A stretch of DNA of 64,000 nt from NCBI RefSeq assembly GCF_000613845.1, contig NZ_BAJT01000020.1, positions 1 through 64,000 of the forward strand, read 5' to 3'. The notes below the pieces were generated by a model, which worked only from the letters and a program-made list of their open reading frames with translations, did no database searches and was not told where the DNA came from. A program made the translations under genes and the position numbers. The stretch comes from Asaia astilbis JCM 15831. Lineage in GTDB: Bacteria > Pseudomonadota > Alphaproteobacteria > Acetobacterales > Acetobacteraceae. Below are positions 40,662 to 50,167 of this stretch, one piece after another. Positions within the stretch are counted from its first letter, which is position 1; each line of letters begins with the position of its first letter.

Positions 40662-41060
40662 TCACCGCCTATGGCCAAGCCCGATCTTGCGCGCCAGATT
40701 CGAGCGATGACTGGCGTAATTGGGCGCAACCATCGGATATTCCGGTGGCAGATCCCAACGCTCGCGATATTGTTGGGGCGTCATATCGTACACCGTCTGA
40801 AGATGACGACGCAGGAGCTTGAGCTTTTTACCGTCTTCCAGGCAGATGATGTAATCGGGAAATACTGATTTTTTGGGCGAGACTGCCGGGGTCGGTTTGA
40901 CAGTCTCAGGCTTCGCATGAGCCACATTCGACAGTGTTTGATGAACTGTGCGGATGAGATTGGGTAGATCCTGACCGGATATCTCATTATGAGTGACATA
41001 GGCAGAAATAATCTGCGTTGTGAGCTTTTGAAGGGTTAAGTTATCCGGTTGTTCGGACAT
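40662..41060 (-). CDS. MucR/Ros-family transcriptional regulator
   Basis: 132 aa from ATG 41060, which follows GGGAGA at a good distance. The zinc-finger domain reads YIICLEDGKKLKLLRRHL, then YDMTPQQYRERWDLPPEYPM and APNYASHRSNLARKIGLG. Only one Cys is present in the finger, as is usual in MucR. These proteins repress exopolysaccharide, motility and surface genes in alphaproteobacteria. Divergent from the TusA-like gene. Confidence 0.93.
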   Translation of the reverse strand: MSEQPDNLTLQKLTTQIISAYVTHNEISGQDLPNLIRTVHQTLSNVAHAKPETVKPTPAVSPKKSVFPDYIICLEDGKKLKLLRRHLQTVYDMTPQQYRERWDLPPEYPMVAPNYASHRSNLARKIGLGHRR

Positions 41061-41155
41061 GCGAATTCTCCCTAAAGAACATTCTTTAGAAAGGTATACT
41101 GACTGATCAACCAAAGACAAGAAAATATAATAACTATTCGTAGGTTTTAATTATT

Positions 41156-41389
41156 ATGAGCGCTAAAATCGTTGATATTCGAGACAAGATCTGTCCAATG
41201 ACGACCGTACATGTCCGACTTGCTTTGGATAAAACCCCCACAGGAAGTCGTCTGGATATTCTCCTGCATGGGGAGGAAACCCTGAAAAATGTTGAGATTC
41301 TTCTCAAAACACTGGGGCAGAGTGGAGAACGTCTACAAACCGGCGCTCGCACTGAGCATGATTACACGATTTCATTAAACAAACAGTAA
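41156..41389 (+). CDS. TusA/SirA-family sulfurtransferase-like protein
   Basis: 77 aa. The family core is IVDIRDKICPMTTVHVRLAL, with the sulfur-carrying Cys in ICPM. It could carry sulfur for tRNA thiolation or molybdopterin; a specific partner is not seen nearby. It overlaps the convergent rimI gene by 28 bases. Confidence 0.88.
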   Translation: MSAKIVDIRDKICPMTTVHVRLALDKTPTGSRLDILLHGEETLKNVEILLKTLGQSGERLQTGARTEHDYTISLNKQ

Positions 41390-41823
41390 GAGAGGACAGC
41401 CGCGTCGCTTCCATCTTGGTAGTAAGCTTTCCTGAGGCCGCACTCTGTAAAACCCCAATTTTTGTAGAGAGCGACCGCGCCGTGATTATGCGTGCTGACC
41501 TCAAGGAACAGCGTTTCGACGCCCTGCTCGCGGAGATTTCGACAACCCTGCCTCAGAAGAGCCGATGCCACATTTTTTCTGCGATGTTCGGGAAGAACGC
41601 ATAGCGTCAGAATCTCAGCTTCATCGCCAACATGTCGCAGCATCAAGAGGCCAGCAGGTTTGTCCTGCTGTACGGAAATCCAGGTAAGCATTCCGGGAGA
41701 CGAAAAGAGGCTTTCGAAGGCCTCAGTGGACCAGCGATCTTTCCCGGTGAAACACTGCTCATGCAAAGCCGCGCATAGTGCAGAATACTCTGCTCCGACA
41801 GACAGAAAAACCGGCGTCGCCAT
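41362..41823 (-). CDS. rimI: Ribosomal protein S18 alanine N-acetyltransferase RimI
   Basis: GNAT acetyltransferase of 153 aa. Acetyl-CoA site: LCVLPEHRRKNVASALL; later VSTHNHGAVALYKNWGFTECGLRKAYY is characteristic (shown in part: NHGAVALYKNWGF). The neighbour tsaB supports the assignment, as the pair is conserved in many bacteria. Confidence 0.9.
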   Translation of the reverse strand: MATPVFLSVGAEYSALCAALHEQCFTGKDRWSTEAFESLFSSPGMLTWISVQQDKPAGLLMLRHVGDEAEILTLCVLPEHRRKNVASALLRQGCRNLREQGVETLFLEVSTHNHGAVALYKNWGFTECGLRKAYYQDGSDAAVLSYCLFNEIV

Positions 41824-41825
41824 TT

Positions 41826-42467
41826 CTAGACGGGAAAGGGACGCAAGCCCTGCGCCGGCACTTTTGCTTCGGGCGCATCGACATAAAGCGGCTGCAAGGA
41901 ATCGCTCGAGGCAACATTCAGGCCTGCCTCGAAAATTAAGGCAAGATCAGGCTGCATCACTGGTATCTTCCGCACATTCTGATGGTGCAGCATCTCGACG
42001 CCATTACCGATAACGAGCGCGCTCTCTGGTAGGACAAAGGTCTCAGGTGAGCCCGCCCAGAAGGTTCCGTCGCTATGCTCCGCAAAAATCCGGTTGCGCC
42101 GCGCCTGAGTCACGCAGACGGCTTCAGCCCATTCCGGGTTAGATCGAAAGCACTGACCCGTCGTCACCCCATGAAGGGTTGCCCCGCACCCAAATGCAAG
42201 ACCGTCGGCCAAGGCGAGACTTGCCCGCAGCCCGGTAAACGATCCGGGTCCCGTAACAGCCACAAGCCGCTCTGGTCCATCCTGCCAATCGAGCGCGCGT
42301 AGCATTTCCTGACAGATCAATGCGAGAGACGCTGTCGCACTCAGTCCTTCGAGCCGTCGATAGGCGACGCGCTCCCGTCCGAGAAACGCTGCAACATCTC
42401 CACTCGATCCTGCACCGAGAGACGCACCGTTGAGAACGAGGGAACGCGTCGACCCTGAGATGGACAT
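41826..42467 (-). CDS. tsaB: tRNA threonylcarbamoyladenosine biosynthesis protein TsaB
   Basis: Scaffold partner of TsaD in t6A37 synthesis. 213 aa, ASKHA fold. The signature VAVTGPGSFTGLRASLALADGLA is seen in part (VTGPGSFTGLRASLALADG). The N-terminal nucleotide-binding segment is weak, as usual for TsaB. It begins one base inside the stop of the nitroreductase gene. Confidence 0.92.
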   Translation of the reverse strand: MSISGSTRSLVLNGASLGAGSSGDVAAFLGRERVAYRRLEGLSATASLALICQEMLRALDWQDGPERLVAVTGPGSFTGLRASLALADGLAFGCGATLHGVTTGQCFRSNPEWAEAVCVTQARRNRIFAEHSDGTFWAGSPETFVLPESALVIGNGVEMLHHQNVRKIPVMQPDLALIFEAGLNVASSDSLQPLYVDAPEAKVPAQGLRPFPV

Positions 42468-43083
42468 CAGAGAATAAGACAGGCTTCGTCAAAGCCGAGA
42501 CGCATCGCTCGCTCGGGCAAAATCTGGGCGTCGGGGTAGCCAAGGCCAGCTACAAAATTGATCCGCCACCCCGTATCGCCAAGAAATATTTCTTCAACGG
42601 CGTATGCATCAAAGCCCGAGAAGGCGCAACAGAGAGACCCAGAGCACGTGCTGCAAGGATCAGATAGGCGCCCTGCAGCGAGCCATTGCGAAAGGCCGTT
42701 TCTTCAGACAGGCCAACATCGGCGGCAAACCAGTTGCGCAACGACTCGTCCCGACTCAGGCGGGGGAGATGTTCGAAAAAGAGTGGATCATGACAAACCA
42801 GAACGACTACAGGGGAAGCGAGACAAAGCTCGACATTTCCCGCGGAAAGAGCCGGACGCAGACGCTCTTTCATGTCGTCAGAGGTCAGAAAAACAAAGCG
42901 CGCCGGGCAGGTATTGCCTGACGTAGGGCCGAGCTTGAGAAGCTCGTACAACGAAACCAGCGCTTCACGGTCTACCGGCAGATTGTCCCACCCACGGGGA
43001 GAACGCGCCTGCCGGAAGAGTTGATCGAGCGACGCATCATCCAGTGACTCCGTCGGAAGGGACGCTGGATGATTTTCACTCAC
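42467..43083 (-). CDS. Nitroreductase-family protein (RutE/HadB-like), frameshift near 42623
   Basis: FMN-dependent oxidoreductase, possibly a malonic semialdehyde reductase. The N-terminal FRQARSPRGWDNLPVD, LKLGPTSGNTCPARFVFL and NGSLQGAYLILAARALGLSV fit the RutE group. The C-terminal part is in another frame; reading CCC for CC near 42623 gives SGFDAYAVEEIFLGDTGW, FVAGLGYPDA and a stop at 42467. GTG at 43083 after GAGGATT is the likely start, giving about 205 aa. Confidence 0.85.
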
Positions 43084-43087
43084 GTTT

Positions 43088-43654
43088 TCAATCCTCAACC
43101 TGTTCGACCGCAATCACTTCAGGCACGTAGTGACGCAGCATATTCTCAACCCCGTGTTTCAGCGTGGCACGCGAAGACGGGCAGCCCGCACAGGCACCCT
43201 GCATCGTCAAACGCACAACACCGTCGCGGTAGCCTCTGAATACGATATCACCCCCATCTCCTGCAACGGCTGGCCTGACCCTTGTGTCGAGCAACTCTCG
43301 GATCTGAGCCACGACAGCCTCGTCTTCAGGGGCGATCGTCTCTTCCTGCGCCTCAGCAACAGACTCCAGACTTGCAGCACCAGACTCAAAATGACCCGTG
43401 ATCGCAGCCAGAAGAAGAGGCTTGAGCGTTGTCCAGCTGAACTCTTCCGTCTTGGTCACCGAAATGAAGTCACTGCCAAGAAACACGCCAGAAACGCCCT
43501 CGACGCCAAACAGCGTCTTAGCGAGGGGCGACCGGCCTTCAGCTGCCTGAGGGTCAGCGAAATCGGCCGAGCCTCGATGGCCGGTCACAGCGCGACCAGG
43601 CAGGAACTTCAGGGTGGCGGGATTGGGCGTATCTTCGGTCTCGATGAACATCAC
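43088..43654 (-). CDS. nfuA: NfuA/NifU-like iron-sulfur cluster carrier
   Basis: 188 aa with the N-terminal Nfu domain (MFIETEDTPNPATLKFLPG) and a C-terminal NifU domain whose CAGCPSS motif ligates a [4Fe-4S] cluster between two subunits. It delivers clusters to apo-proteins. The gene follows the two-component system with a 71-base gap. Confidence 0.95.
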   Translation of the reverse strand: MMFIETEDTPNPATLKFLPGRAVTGHRGSADFADPQAAEGRSPLAKTLFGVEGVSGVFLGSDFISVTKTEEFSWTTLKPLLLAAITGHFESGAASLESVAEAQEETIAPEDEAVVAQIRELLDTRVRPAVAGDGGDIVFRGYRDGVVRLTMQGACAGCPSSRATLKHGVENMLRHYVPEVIAVEQVED

Positions 43655-43725
43655 AGCTCTCGGTTCTCAGTTATAGCTGTGAGATGTGGCATCAATCGCG
43701 ACTACGCAAGTCCTTTATCCCAATT

Positions 43726-45090
43726 TCAGACCTGAGCCACGACGAGCGGAAGCGTGATCTCGACGCATAATCCGCGCCCGGTGACATTACGCAGGTTTAC
43801 CTTTCCCCGTGCACGACCGATTTCACGCGTGACGATTGCGAGACCGAGTCCCATGCCGCCCGTCGCGCGAGAGCGAGACCCTTCGACACGATAGAACGCG
43901 GAGAGTACTTTTTCGAGCTCCTCTTCCGGAATACCGGGACCATCATCGATCACTGAGATGAGGGCCGTTTTTCCATCCGATTCAAGAGTGACATGAGCGT
44001 CACCACCGTAATTGCAGGCGTTATCGATCAGATTGGCAAACACACGCTTGATGGCCAGAGGCCGGACCCAGGCCTGACAACGATCCGGGCCCGCGTAACT
44101 GGTCTCTCTGCCCCTATCACTATGGGAGTCGAGCAAAGTGTTCAGTATTGCGACCAAATCGACCGGCTTGATCGGCTCGGGATCCAGATCACCGGCAAGA
44201 TAAGCCAGCACACCGGTCACCATGGCTTCCATCTCATCGATATCGGCTTCGATCGCCATTTGTGTCTCTTCATCATCCATAAAACCCGCCCGCAGGCGCA
44301 GGCGCGCGAGTGGCGTTCTCAGATCATGAGAAACAGCGGCAAGAATTTCGGTTCGGTCGCTGATGAGACGACGAATGCGGTGCTGCATCTTATTGATCGC
44401 ATGGGCGAGCCCTCGCACCTCGCGCGGCCCTCGCTCATCGACCATGGTCCATTCCATGTCGTCGGATTTCGCGATGCTGTCAGCCACCCGGGCCAGCGCT
44501 CTGAGAGGCGTACTAAGAGATCGAACGATCATTGACGCAGCAAGGGCTACCGCACCCGCGGTAATCGCCGCCGATGCAAGCCCTCCGGTCATGTGTCGAT
44601 GCTTGAGGATTCCCGGGACGTTGAAAGTCAGGCGACTTCCATCTGCAAGCTGCAGGCTGCCATGAATGCTGGAGGAATCCGCCCGGTCTGCCCAGACCCG
44701 GAGATCGGCCTTCGCCAGATCACGATCTGTCGCAATCAGATTATCTTCTACCCGACGCAGTCGATGCGGCTGCTCAGGCTCGAAAGGCTGGTTGGCCGAG
44801 CGCCAGGCAACGCTGATCCCATTATCTGAAAGCAGCGCTCCAAGCAGGCCACGCTGACTGATCGGCGTCGTGCGCAGTACCCGAAGGTCGGTGCTCAATT
44901 CCTCGGCGAGCTGAGTGATCCTGCTGTCGTCATCGATATAAGTCTCGGCTTCTTCATAGAAAAAAGCACTGGCGACAAAAACAAGTACGACAGCAACGAG
45001 AAGAACAAGGCTAACCCGCCCCACAAGTCCCAAAGGCCAGAGATGTACGGCGCGGGGCGCTTTGCCCCTCGCTCCCGAGGAAAGAGGCAT
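43726..45090 (-). CDS. Sensor histidine kinase (EnvZ-like)
   Basis: 454 aa. Two membrane helices (LVLLVAVVLVFVASAFFY and a second near residue 170) flank a periplasmic sensor of about 120 residues, then HAMP. The phospho-His is in VSHDLRTPLARLRLRAGFMD; N box NLIDNACNYGG; G1 DDGPGIPEEEL; G2 GGMGLGLAIV. It is six bases after its response regulator, so the pair is one operon. Confidence 0.93.
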   Translation of the reverse strand: MPLSSGARGKAPRAVHLWPLGLVGRVSLVLLVAVVLVFVASAFFYEEAETYIDDDSRITQLAEELSTDLRVLRTTPISQRGLLGALLSDNGISVAWRSANQPFEPEQPHRLRRVEDNLIATDRDLAKADLRVWADRADSSSIHGSLQLADGSRLTFNVPGILKHRHMTGGLASAAITAGAVALAASMIVRSLSTPLRALARVADSIAKSDDMEWTMVDERGPREVRGLAHAINKMQHRIRRLISDRTEILAAVSHDLRTPLARLRLRAGFMDDEETQMAIEADIDEMEAMVTGVLAYLAGDLDPEPIKPVDLVAILNTLLDSHSDRGRETSYAGPDRCQAWVRPLAIKRVFANLIDNACNYGGDAHVTLESDGKTALISVIDDGPGIPEEELEKVLSAFYRVEGSRSRATGGMGLGLAIVTREIGRARGKVNLRNVTGRGLCVEITLPLVVAQV

Positions 45091-45096
45091 TAGCGC

Positions 45097-45876
45097 TTAA
45101 ACGCGCTCGACTTCGGCCACGAAAATATAACCAAGTCCGCGAACAGTGCGAATAAGGGCGTCGGCATCGTCGCCCAGCTTGCGGCGCAAGCGGCTCACCA
45201 GAACGTCGATGCTGCGATCGGACACATCACCAAGACGCGTGCGTGACAACTCGAGCAAGCGGTCTCTGGCGATCACACGCTGGGGGTTATCGAGAAAACT
45301 CGTGAGCAAGTCGTGCTCGGCGCCGGAGATCTCGACCACGGCACCGGACGGATCCGTCAGCTCACGGCGACGCAGATCGAGCTTCCAGCCAGCAAACAGG
45401 ATCGTCTCTTTTCGCGCAACTTCTGTCGGCGCAATGCCTTGTCCGCGACGAAGCACGGCACGCACACGAGCCAACAGCTCACGCTGACCGAACGGCTTGG
45501 CGACATAATCGTCAGCACCGATCTCGAGACCGAGCACGCGATCGCGTTCTTCTCCACGTGCTGAGACCATGATGATGGGAGTTTGTGCGAGAGGGGCTTC
45601 GCCGGGATGGTTCGTGCCTTGCCCTCCCCGGATTGCCCGACAGAGCTCGACGCCGCTGGTTTTGGGCAACATCACGTCCATGACGAAAAGATCGACTGGC
45701 CCCACGGCGAGGGCGTCCCACATTTCATCACCCGAGGCCACACTGCGAACCCGAAATCCGTCACCTTGCAGCGCGCGCTGTATCAGAGTCCGCATACCCG
45801 GATCATCTTCAACGATAAGGATACGAGCCGGCAGGTCAGTTACTGGAGTTACTGTCGTCATCATCCCATCGATCAT
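45097..45876 (-). CDS. OmpR-family response regulator
   Basis: 259 aa. Receiver domain with acidic pocket (ILIVEDDPGM), phospho-Asp in DLFVMDVMLPKTSG and Lys in DDYVAKPFGQRE; winged-helix output domain with DLRRRELTDPSG and DVLVSRLRRKLGDD. The exact start is uncertain: ATG codons at 45876, 45864 and 45861 are possible. By EnvZ/OmpR similarity it may control outer-membrane composition. Confidence 0.92.
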   Translation of the reverse strand: MIDGMMTTVTPVTDLPARILIVEDDPGMRTLIQRALQGDGFRVRSVASGDEMWDALAVGPVDLFVMDVMLPKTSGVELCRAIRGGQGTNHPGEAPLAQTPIIMVSARGEERDRVLGLEIGADDYVAKPFGQRELLARVRAVLRRGQGIAPTEVARKETILFAGWKLDLRRRELTDPSGAVVEISGAEHDLLTSFLDNPQRVIARDRLLELSRTRLGDVSDRSIDVLVSRLRRKLGDDADALIRTVRGLGYIFVAEVERV

Positions 45877-45961
45877 GCTGTGGTAAACGAGATTTGATAC
45901 AATCTATGTCTACCACAACGCAAGAACAACAAGTTGGAAGCGCGCTTACACGCGCCTCACT

Positions 45962-47216
45962 TCACTTTGAAGGTTTTGTAATCAGTAGGGTCCAGAGCTG
46001 CGCGAGATCTGCAGTGCCATGGTCACCGCCCACCTCAGCAAACGCCTTGACAGCATCCTGAGTACGACCTGCGTCCATCAGGCCATGCCGTACTGGAGCT
46101 TGGCTCCTTCCGGTGCGGCCGGCTTTTTAGCAAGACCTTCACGCATCAGCGCGAGACCCGCGTCAACCTGGCCATTGAGGACAAGATTATAGCCGGTCGT
46201 CAAAGACGGGGCAGCGTTAGGCATTTTGCGAGCCGCGTCGGCATCGGCGGCAAGACTTGCCTTCGTCTCTGCAGCGCGTTTGACAACCATGGCCTTCAGG
46301 CGTGCCTCGCGTGCCGCAGCAGCGTCTTTGCCCAGCGCACCGGATGCATAGGCCTTATCCATCAGATTCAGGCCGAGCTGAGGCAGGCCTCCCTGAACAG
46401 CGCGCTCGACCATATCCATGTAGTCTGAAGGATCCTTGAGCACGCCTGTCGCCATACGCAGGCGTTCCAGGTTGAACTGGAGCGTATCCGGCAGCTTGGG
46501 GTCAGCCGCGAGATTATGGATCAGCATCGCCCAGTAATCGGGCTTTGAATAGTACTTGGCCAGAAGCACATAGGCGTGCGTCTCGTTATCAGTGTCTTTC
46601 ATCTGATGATAGCACGTTGCCAGGAACTGAAGCTGGTTCTCGCTGGGGATATGCTTCGACTTGATTTCGGCGTTGATCTGGTCCTGCTGCACACGGGCAG
46701 CATTCTTGTAATCCTGCTGCAGATAGTAGGACTGCACCAAAAGCGCCTGCATCTGCGCGTTGGGGCCGGCGGCCTTCAGATAGCGCTCGATCGCAGGAAC
46801 CGCGTGCGCGTAATCCTTGGCACCATAGGCCATTGTCGCATTGGCCATCATCATCTGCTGCTTGGCTGCGGCAGGCGTGCGTGACGACGCAATCAGCACG
46901 TCATACGCCTTGGACGCAGCCGCCACGTCACCCGAAGAGGCTGCAACAGCAGCGCGCATCTGGGCGACGGTATATTTTTCGTAATCGGTTTTCCCCGGCA
47001 GGGCGTCAGCCGCATCAACAGCACTCATCGCCTTGGTGTAGTTTTTCGCACCCAGAGCCGTCTGTGCCTCCTGAAGGGGCTTGCCAACCTTGGCGCTCAG
47101 TTGATCCTGAGCGTAGGCAGCAGGCGCCACGAGGCTCCGACGACAGGCAAAGAAGAAGAAACGGCCAGAAAGGAACTGGCTGCTAGGAGGGCGCGAGAAT
47201 ACCGGGGAAAACGCAC
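45962..47216 (-). CDS. Exported TPR-like protein of the tonB operon, two frameshifts
   Basis: Start GTG at 47216, immediately after the exbD stop, gives a signal peptide (MRFPRYSRALLAASSFLAV). One lost base near 47131 separates it from VAPAAYAQDQLSAKVGKPLQ. The body is all-helical with tetratricopeptide-like repeats (AQTALGAKNYTKAMSAVDAA, YGAKDYAHAVPAIERYLKAA, QSYYLQQDYKNAARVQQDQI). A second loss near 46081 (GGCCCTG read as GGCCTG) precedes the last segment MDAGRTQDAVKAFAEVGGDH, ending at 45962. Corrected length 418 aa. A periplasmic TPR partner of a TonB system is reminiscent of Vibrio TtpC, but function here is inference. Confidence 0.8.
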
Positions 47217-47666
47217 TTACTGTCCTTCCATGAACTGGTCTTGACCGACAATGCCAAGCTTCGTGACGCCGAGACGTTGAGCATCGGCGAGTACGTGGGC
47301 AACTGTCTTGTAATCGGCGAGGCGATTAGGGTGAATATGCATTTCGGGCTGATCCGGCTGGTTGGCCGCGTCCATGAAATGCGCCTGAAGATCGGCCTCG
47401 GACGACATGGGGGTGCCATTCCAGCTGATCGAGTTATCGAAATCGATCGCAACCGTGACAACCTTGGGCTCTACCGTGCTCGGCGGCGGATTGCCCTGCG
47501 GCAGATCGAGCGCGACCGAATGCGTCTGAAGCGGAATGGTGATGATCAGCATGATGAGCAGCACGAGCATGACGTCGATCAGGGGCGTCGTGTTGATATC
47601 GACGATGCCCTCGTCTTCATGTGTGCTGTCGGATCCAACGCTCATGGCCATGAGAGAACTCTCCAA
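47217..47666 (-). CDS. exbD: Biopolymer transport protein ExbD (second copy)
   Basis: 149 aa. Single N-terminal helix containing the proton-carrying Asp in NTTPLIDVMLVLLIMLIITI. The periplasmic domain follows. Part of the proton-driven ExbB-ExbD-TonB motor for outer-membrane uptake. Differs clearly from the ExbD at 47765-48187, so the two may form a heteromeric channel. Confidence 0.93.
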   Translation of the reverse strand: MESSLMAMSVGSDSTHEDEGIVDINTTPLIDVMLVLLIMLIITIPLQTHSVALDLPQGNPPPSTVEPKVVTVAIDFDNSISWNGTPMSSEADLQAHFMDAANQPDQPEMHIHPNRLADYKTVAHVLADAQRLGVTKLGIVGQDQFMEGQ

Positions 47667-47764
47667 CAGGCGGAAACCGGCAAGGTGCCGGCAACCAGAA
47701 AAAACGGAGCTGGATAGCCCTGCCCCGAGGCAGAGCCATCCTTAAGCTGGGGTCCTGACCGAGA

Positions 47765-48187
47765 TCAGGAGTGAGGCTGCTCGGTGATGAAGTCGATGTG
47801 ATAAATGCCAGCTTCCTGACATGTCGCAACGAGCTTACCGACAGCCTCATAACGTGCCTTGCCGTCACCCCGGATCTGGATCTGGGGTTGGGGCTTGATG
47901 ACCGCGATCTTCTCGAGACGATCGAGCAGATCCTGATGACCGCGCAACGGAACTTCATTCCAGAACGCCTGACCATTCGCCGTGACCGCCAGGACGATAT
48001 TGCCTGGCTTGGTCTGGGTCGGCTGGTTGGCGTCGCGCGGCAGCTGCACCTTCACGGTATGCGTCGCAACCGGGATGGTGATCAGGAAGATGATGAGAAG
48101 AACAAGCATGACGTCGACGAGCGGCGTCGTGTTAATCGCCGAGACGACTTCGTCTTCTTCACCACCCCCACCGACGTTCATTGCCAT
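47765..48187 (-). CDS. exbD: Biopolymer transport protein ExbD (first copy)
   Basis: 140 aa with the motif INTTPLVDVMLVLLIIFLITIP, of which DVMLVLLIIFLIT forms the membrane helix and the Asp is the proton carrier. It starts two bases after the exbB stop. The 98-base gap to the next exbD contains a small CCGGC/GCCGG hairpin. Confidence 0.94.
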   Translation of the reverse strand: MAMNVGGGGEEDEVVSAINTTPLVDVMLVLLIIFLITIPVATHTVKVQLPRDANQPTQTKPGNIVLAVTANGQAFWNEVPLRGHQDLLDRLEKIAVIKPQPQIQIRGDGKARYEAVGKLVATCQEAGIYHIDFITEQPHS

Positions 48188-48189
48188 GA

Positions 48190-49232
48190 TCAGGCAACTC
48201 GCGCGCTGGTGGTCGTGGTCGTCGGGCTGTGATCGCCACCGGTCGTCGGTGCCACACCGTGACGGAAGCCGCCAAGCAGGACAGACTGAACGTCGGCTGC
48301 GAAGTTACGCACGCGGTCCATGGCGCCCTTGTTACGACGGACGAGCAGGTTGTAGCCGAGAACAGCCGGAACAGCGGTTGCAAGACCGATAGCCGTCATG
48401 ATGAGGGACTCACCAACCGGGCCAGCAACCTTGTCGATCGAAGCCTGACCGGCGATGCCGATAGCTGTCAGAGCATGGTAGATGCCCCAGACCGTGCCGA
48501 ACAGACCAACGAACGGTGAGGTGGAACCAACCGTACCCAGGAAGGCCAGACCGCCCTGAAGACGCGTGTTGATGGTGTCGACCGAACGCTGAACGGACAT
48601 GGCAGTCCAGCTATGCAGGTCGATGGCGTCGCGCATCGAACCTTCGTGATGCTCTGCAGCAACGATACCCGTCTCAGCAATATAACGGAACGGCGAAGCC
48701 GGGGTCAGGGCAGCAGCGCCTTCCTGAACGGTCGGCTTAGTCCAGAATTCACGAGCGGCTTCCTTCGAAGCTGAGAAGACTTTCGCCTGCTCGAAGAACT
48801 TCGTGACCATGATGATCCAGGTACCAGCGGACATGATGACCATGATGATCAGAACGCCACGGGCAATCGCATCACCGTTCGACCAGAGCGCGCTCAGACC
48901 GTAAGGATTTTCCTGCGACTTCGGAGCAGCCGTCTCAGCAGAGGCATCCGGAGCCGGGGCAGCAGGTGCAGCCGCGTCAGGAGCCGGAGCAGCAGGAGCC
49001 GCTGCATCGGGAGCCGGGGCAGCAGGCGCAGCCGCATCAGGGCCGGAGCAGCAGGCGCCGGTGCTGCGGCGTCAGGAGCTGCCTGGGGAGCTGCAGGAGC
49101 TGCCTGGTCAGGCTGAGCAGCCGGCGTTTCCTGAGCAAGAGCTACGGTCGGCACGATCACACCCTGCGCCACGGCAAGCGTGACTGCCAGGGCCGGGGCG
49201 GCGAGAGCGGGAAGGCGGAACAGTCTCGTCAT
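48190..49232 (-). CDS. exbB: ExbB/TolQ-family proton channel with exported Ala/Pro repeat domain, frameshift near 49042
   Basis: The C-terminal part is a standard ExbB (helices at GVLIIMVIMSAGTWIIMVTK, the loop, TVGSTSPFVGLFGTVWGIYH and GESLIMTAIGLATAVPAVLG). The N-terminus has a signal peptide (MTRLFRLPALAAPALAVTLA) followed by a long Ala/Pro/Asp region in the periplasm with a 10-residue repeat. Within the repeats one base is missing (an A of TCAGGAGCC at about 49042, judged from the other copies). Corrected length 347 aa. Signal-peptide ExbBs are known in Xanthomonas and several alphaproteobacteria. Confidence 0.92.
48947..49056 (-). repeat. 30-base tandem repeats coding for PAPDAAAPAA-type units in exbB
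   Basis: Four near-identical 30-base units beginning at 48947, 48977, 49007 and 49037, the last with a one-base deletion. Each codes for a ten-residue Ala/Pro/Asp unit on the minus strand. Such in-frame repeats can change copy number between strains. Confidence 0.8.
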
Positions 49233-49437
49233 TAACTCCAAATCCTCTGAAAAAGAGCCCCTTCAAGAAGGACTCTGGCAGTGCCACCCCCACCGGAAGG
49301 CGGGGTTGGCTCGGTTTGTCATTTTGTCGGATTACGAAGGCACGAACCCTCGCAATCCGTCCGGAAGCGCCAGATCTGAAGGCGGCTTCCGAGCTTTTCG
49401 TTGATGCGGTCAGGAGCCAGTCCCAACCGCACTGCAC

Positions 49438-50112
49438 TCAATCGTCACCAAGGGCGAAGTTGATGTGCAAGGTGTGGTGATGCTCAACCACGGCCTGGCC
49501 ATTCGTGACCGCAGGCTGGTAACGGGCCTTGCGGAGGAACTCCATGGCGGCTTCGACGAAGGCATGACCGCCTGTCGAGTTGCTCACCTCACAGTTGGAC
49601 GTGCGACCGTCAGTGCCGATATCGCAGGCAACCGTTACGCTACCTTCACGGTTTTCCTCCAGCATCTCCTCTGGGAAGACCGGACGCGCTCCGTTGATCG
49701 GCGATGCACCGGCAGAATGATCCGGAACCGGCGGTCCGACTGGCGCTGAAGGCGTCGGCGGAGCCGATACAGTGGCAGGCGGCATCGGAGCCGGGGGCTT
49801 CTCATGCGTTACCTGCTTGATCACGTGCTTCTGCGGCGGCGGCTGAATCTGGATCTTCGGCGGTGGTATGTACGGTGGCGGCGGCGTCGTCATCTGCGGC
49901 GGCGGTGGCGGCGGTGGCGGTGGCGGTGGCTTCTTCGGTTCCGTGATGATCTTCGTCTTGATCGGCGGATGGAACTGTTCGACGATTTTCGAACCCAGTC
50001 CGTTCATCAAGGCGTAGATCACAACGATGTGGAAGAGCACAGCGATTACGATGCCGACGATGTACTTCGTCGGGCGTCGCTCCTGCTCGGCGTAGTTCAT
50101 CGGTTGTGTCAC
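49438..50112 (-). CDS. tonB: TonB energy transducer
   Basis: 224 aa. N-terminal membrane helix (YIVGIVIAVLFHIVVIYALM) with the His that contacts ExbD, a periplasmic Pro-rich spacer with an uninterrupted run of 11 Pro (after EPKK) and further PPPP segments, and the C-terminal TonB domain (PVFPEEMLEENREGSVTV, FLRKARYQPAVTNGQ). First gene of tonB-exbB-exbD-exbD-TPR. The gap to exbB (49233-49437) has no gene. Confidence 0.95.
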   Translation of the reverse strand: MTQPMNYAEQERRPTKYIVGIVIAVLFHIVVIYALMNGLGSKIVEQFHPPIKTKIITEPKKPPPPPPPPPPPQMTTPPPPYIPPPKIQIQPPPQKHVIKQVTHEKPPAPMPPATVSAPPTPSAPVGPPVPDHSAGASPINGARPVFPEEMLEENREGSVTVACDIGTDGRTSNCEVSNSTGGHAFVEAAMEFLRKARYQPAVTNGQAVVEHHHTLHINFALGDD

Positions 50113-50167
50113 TCCAAACCCTCTGTCCTGTGCCCCGCCATTCCCGGGACGAGAAGGGCGGACCGAC

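Noticed and set aside
48947-49056. Regular 30-base repeats as a CRISPR array
   Set aside because: There are no spacers between units; the repeats are contiguous and code for Ala/Pro/Asp units of ExbB.
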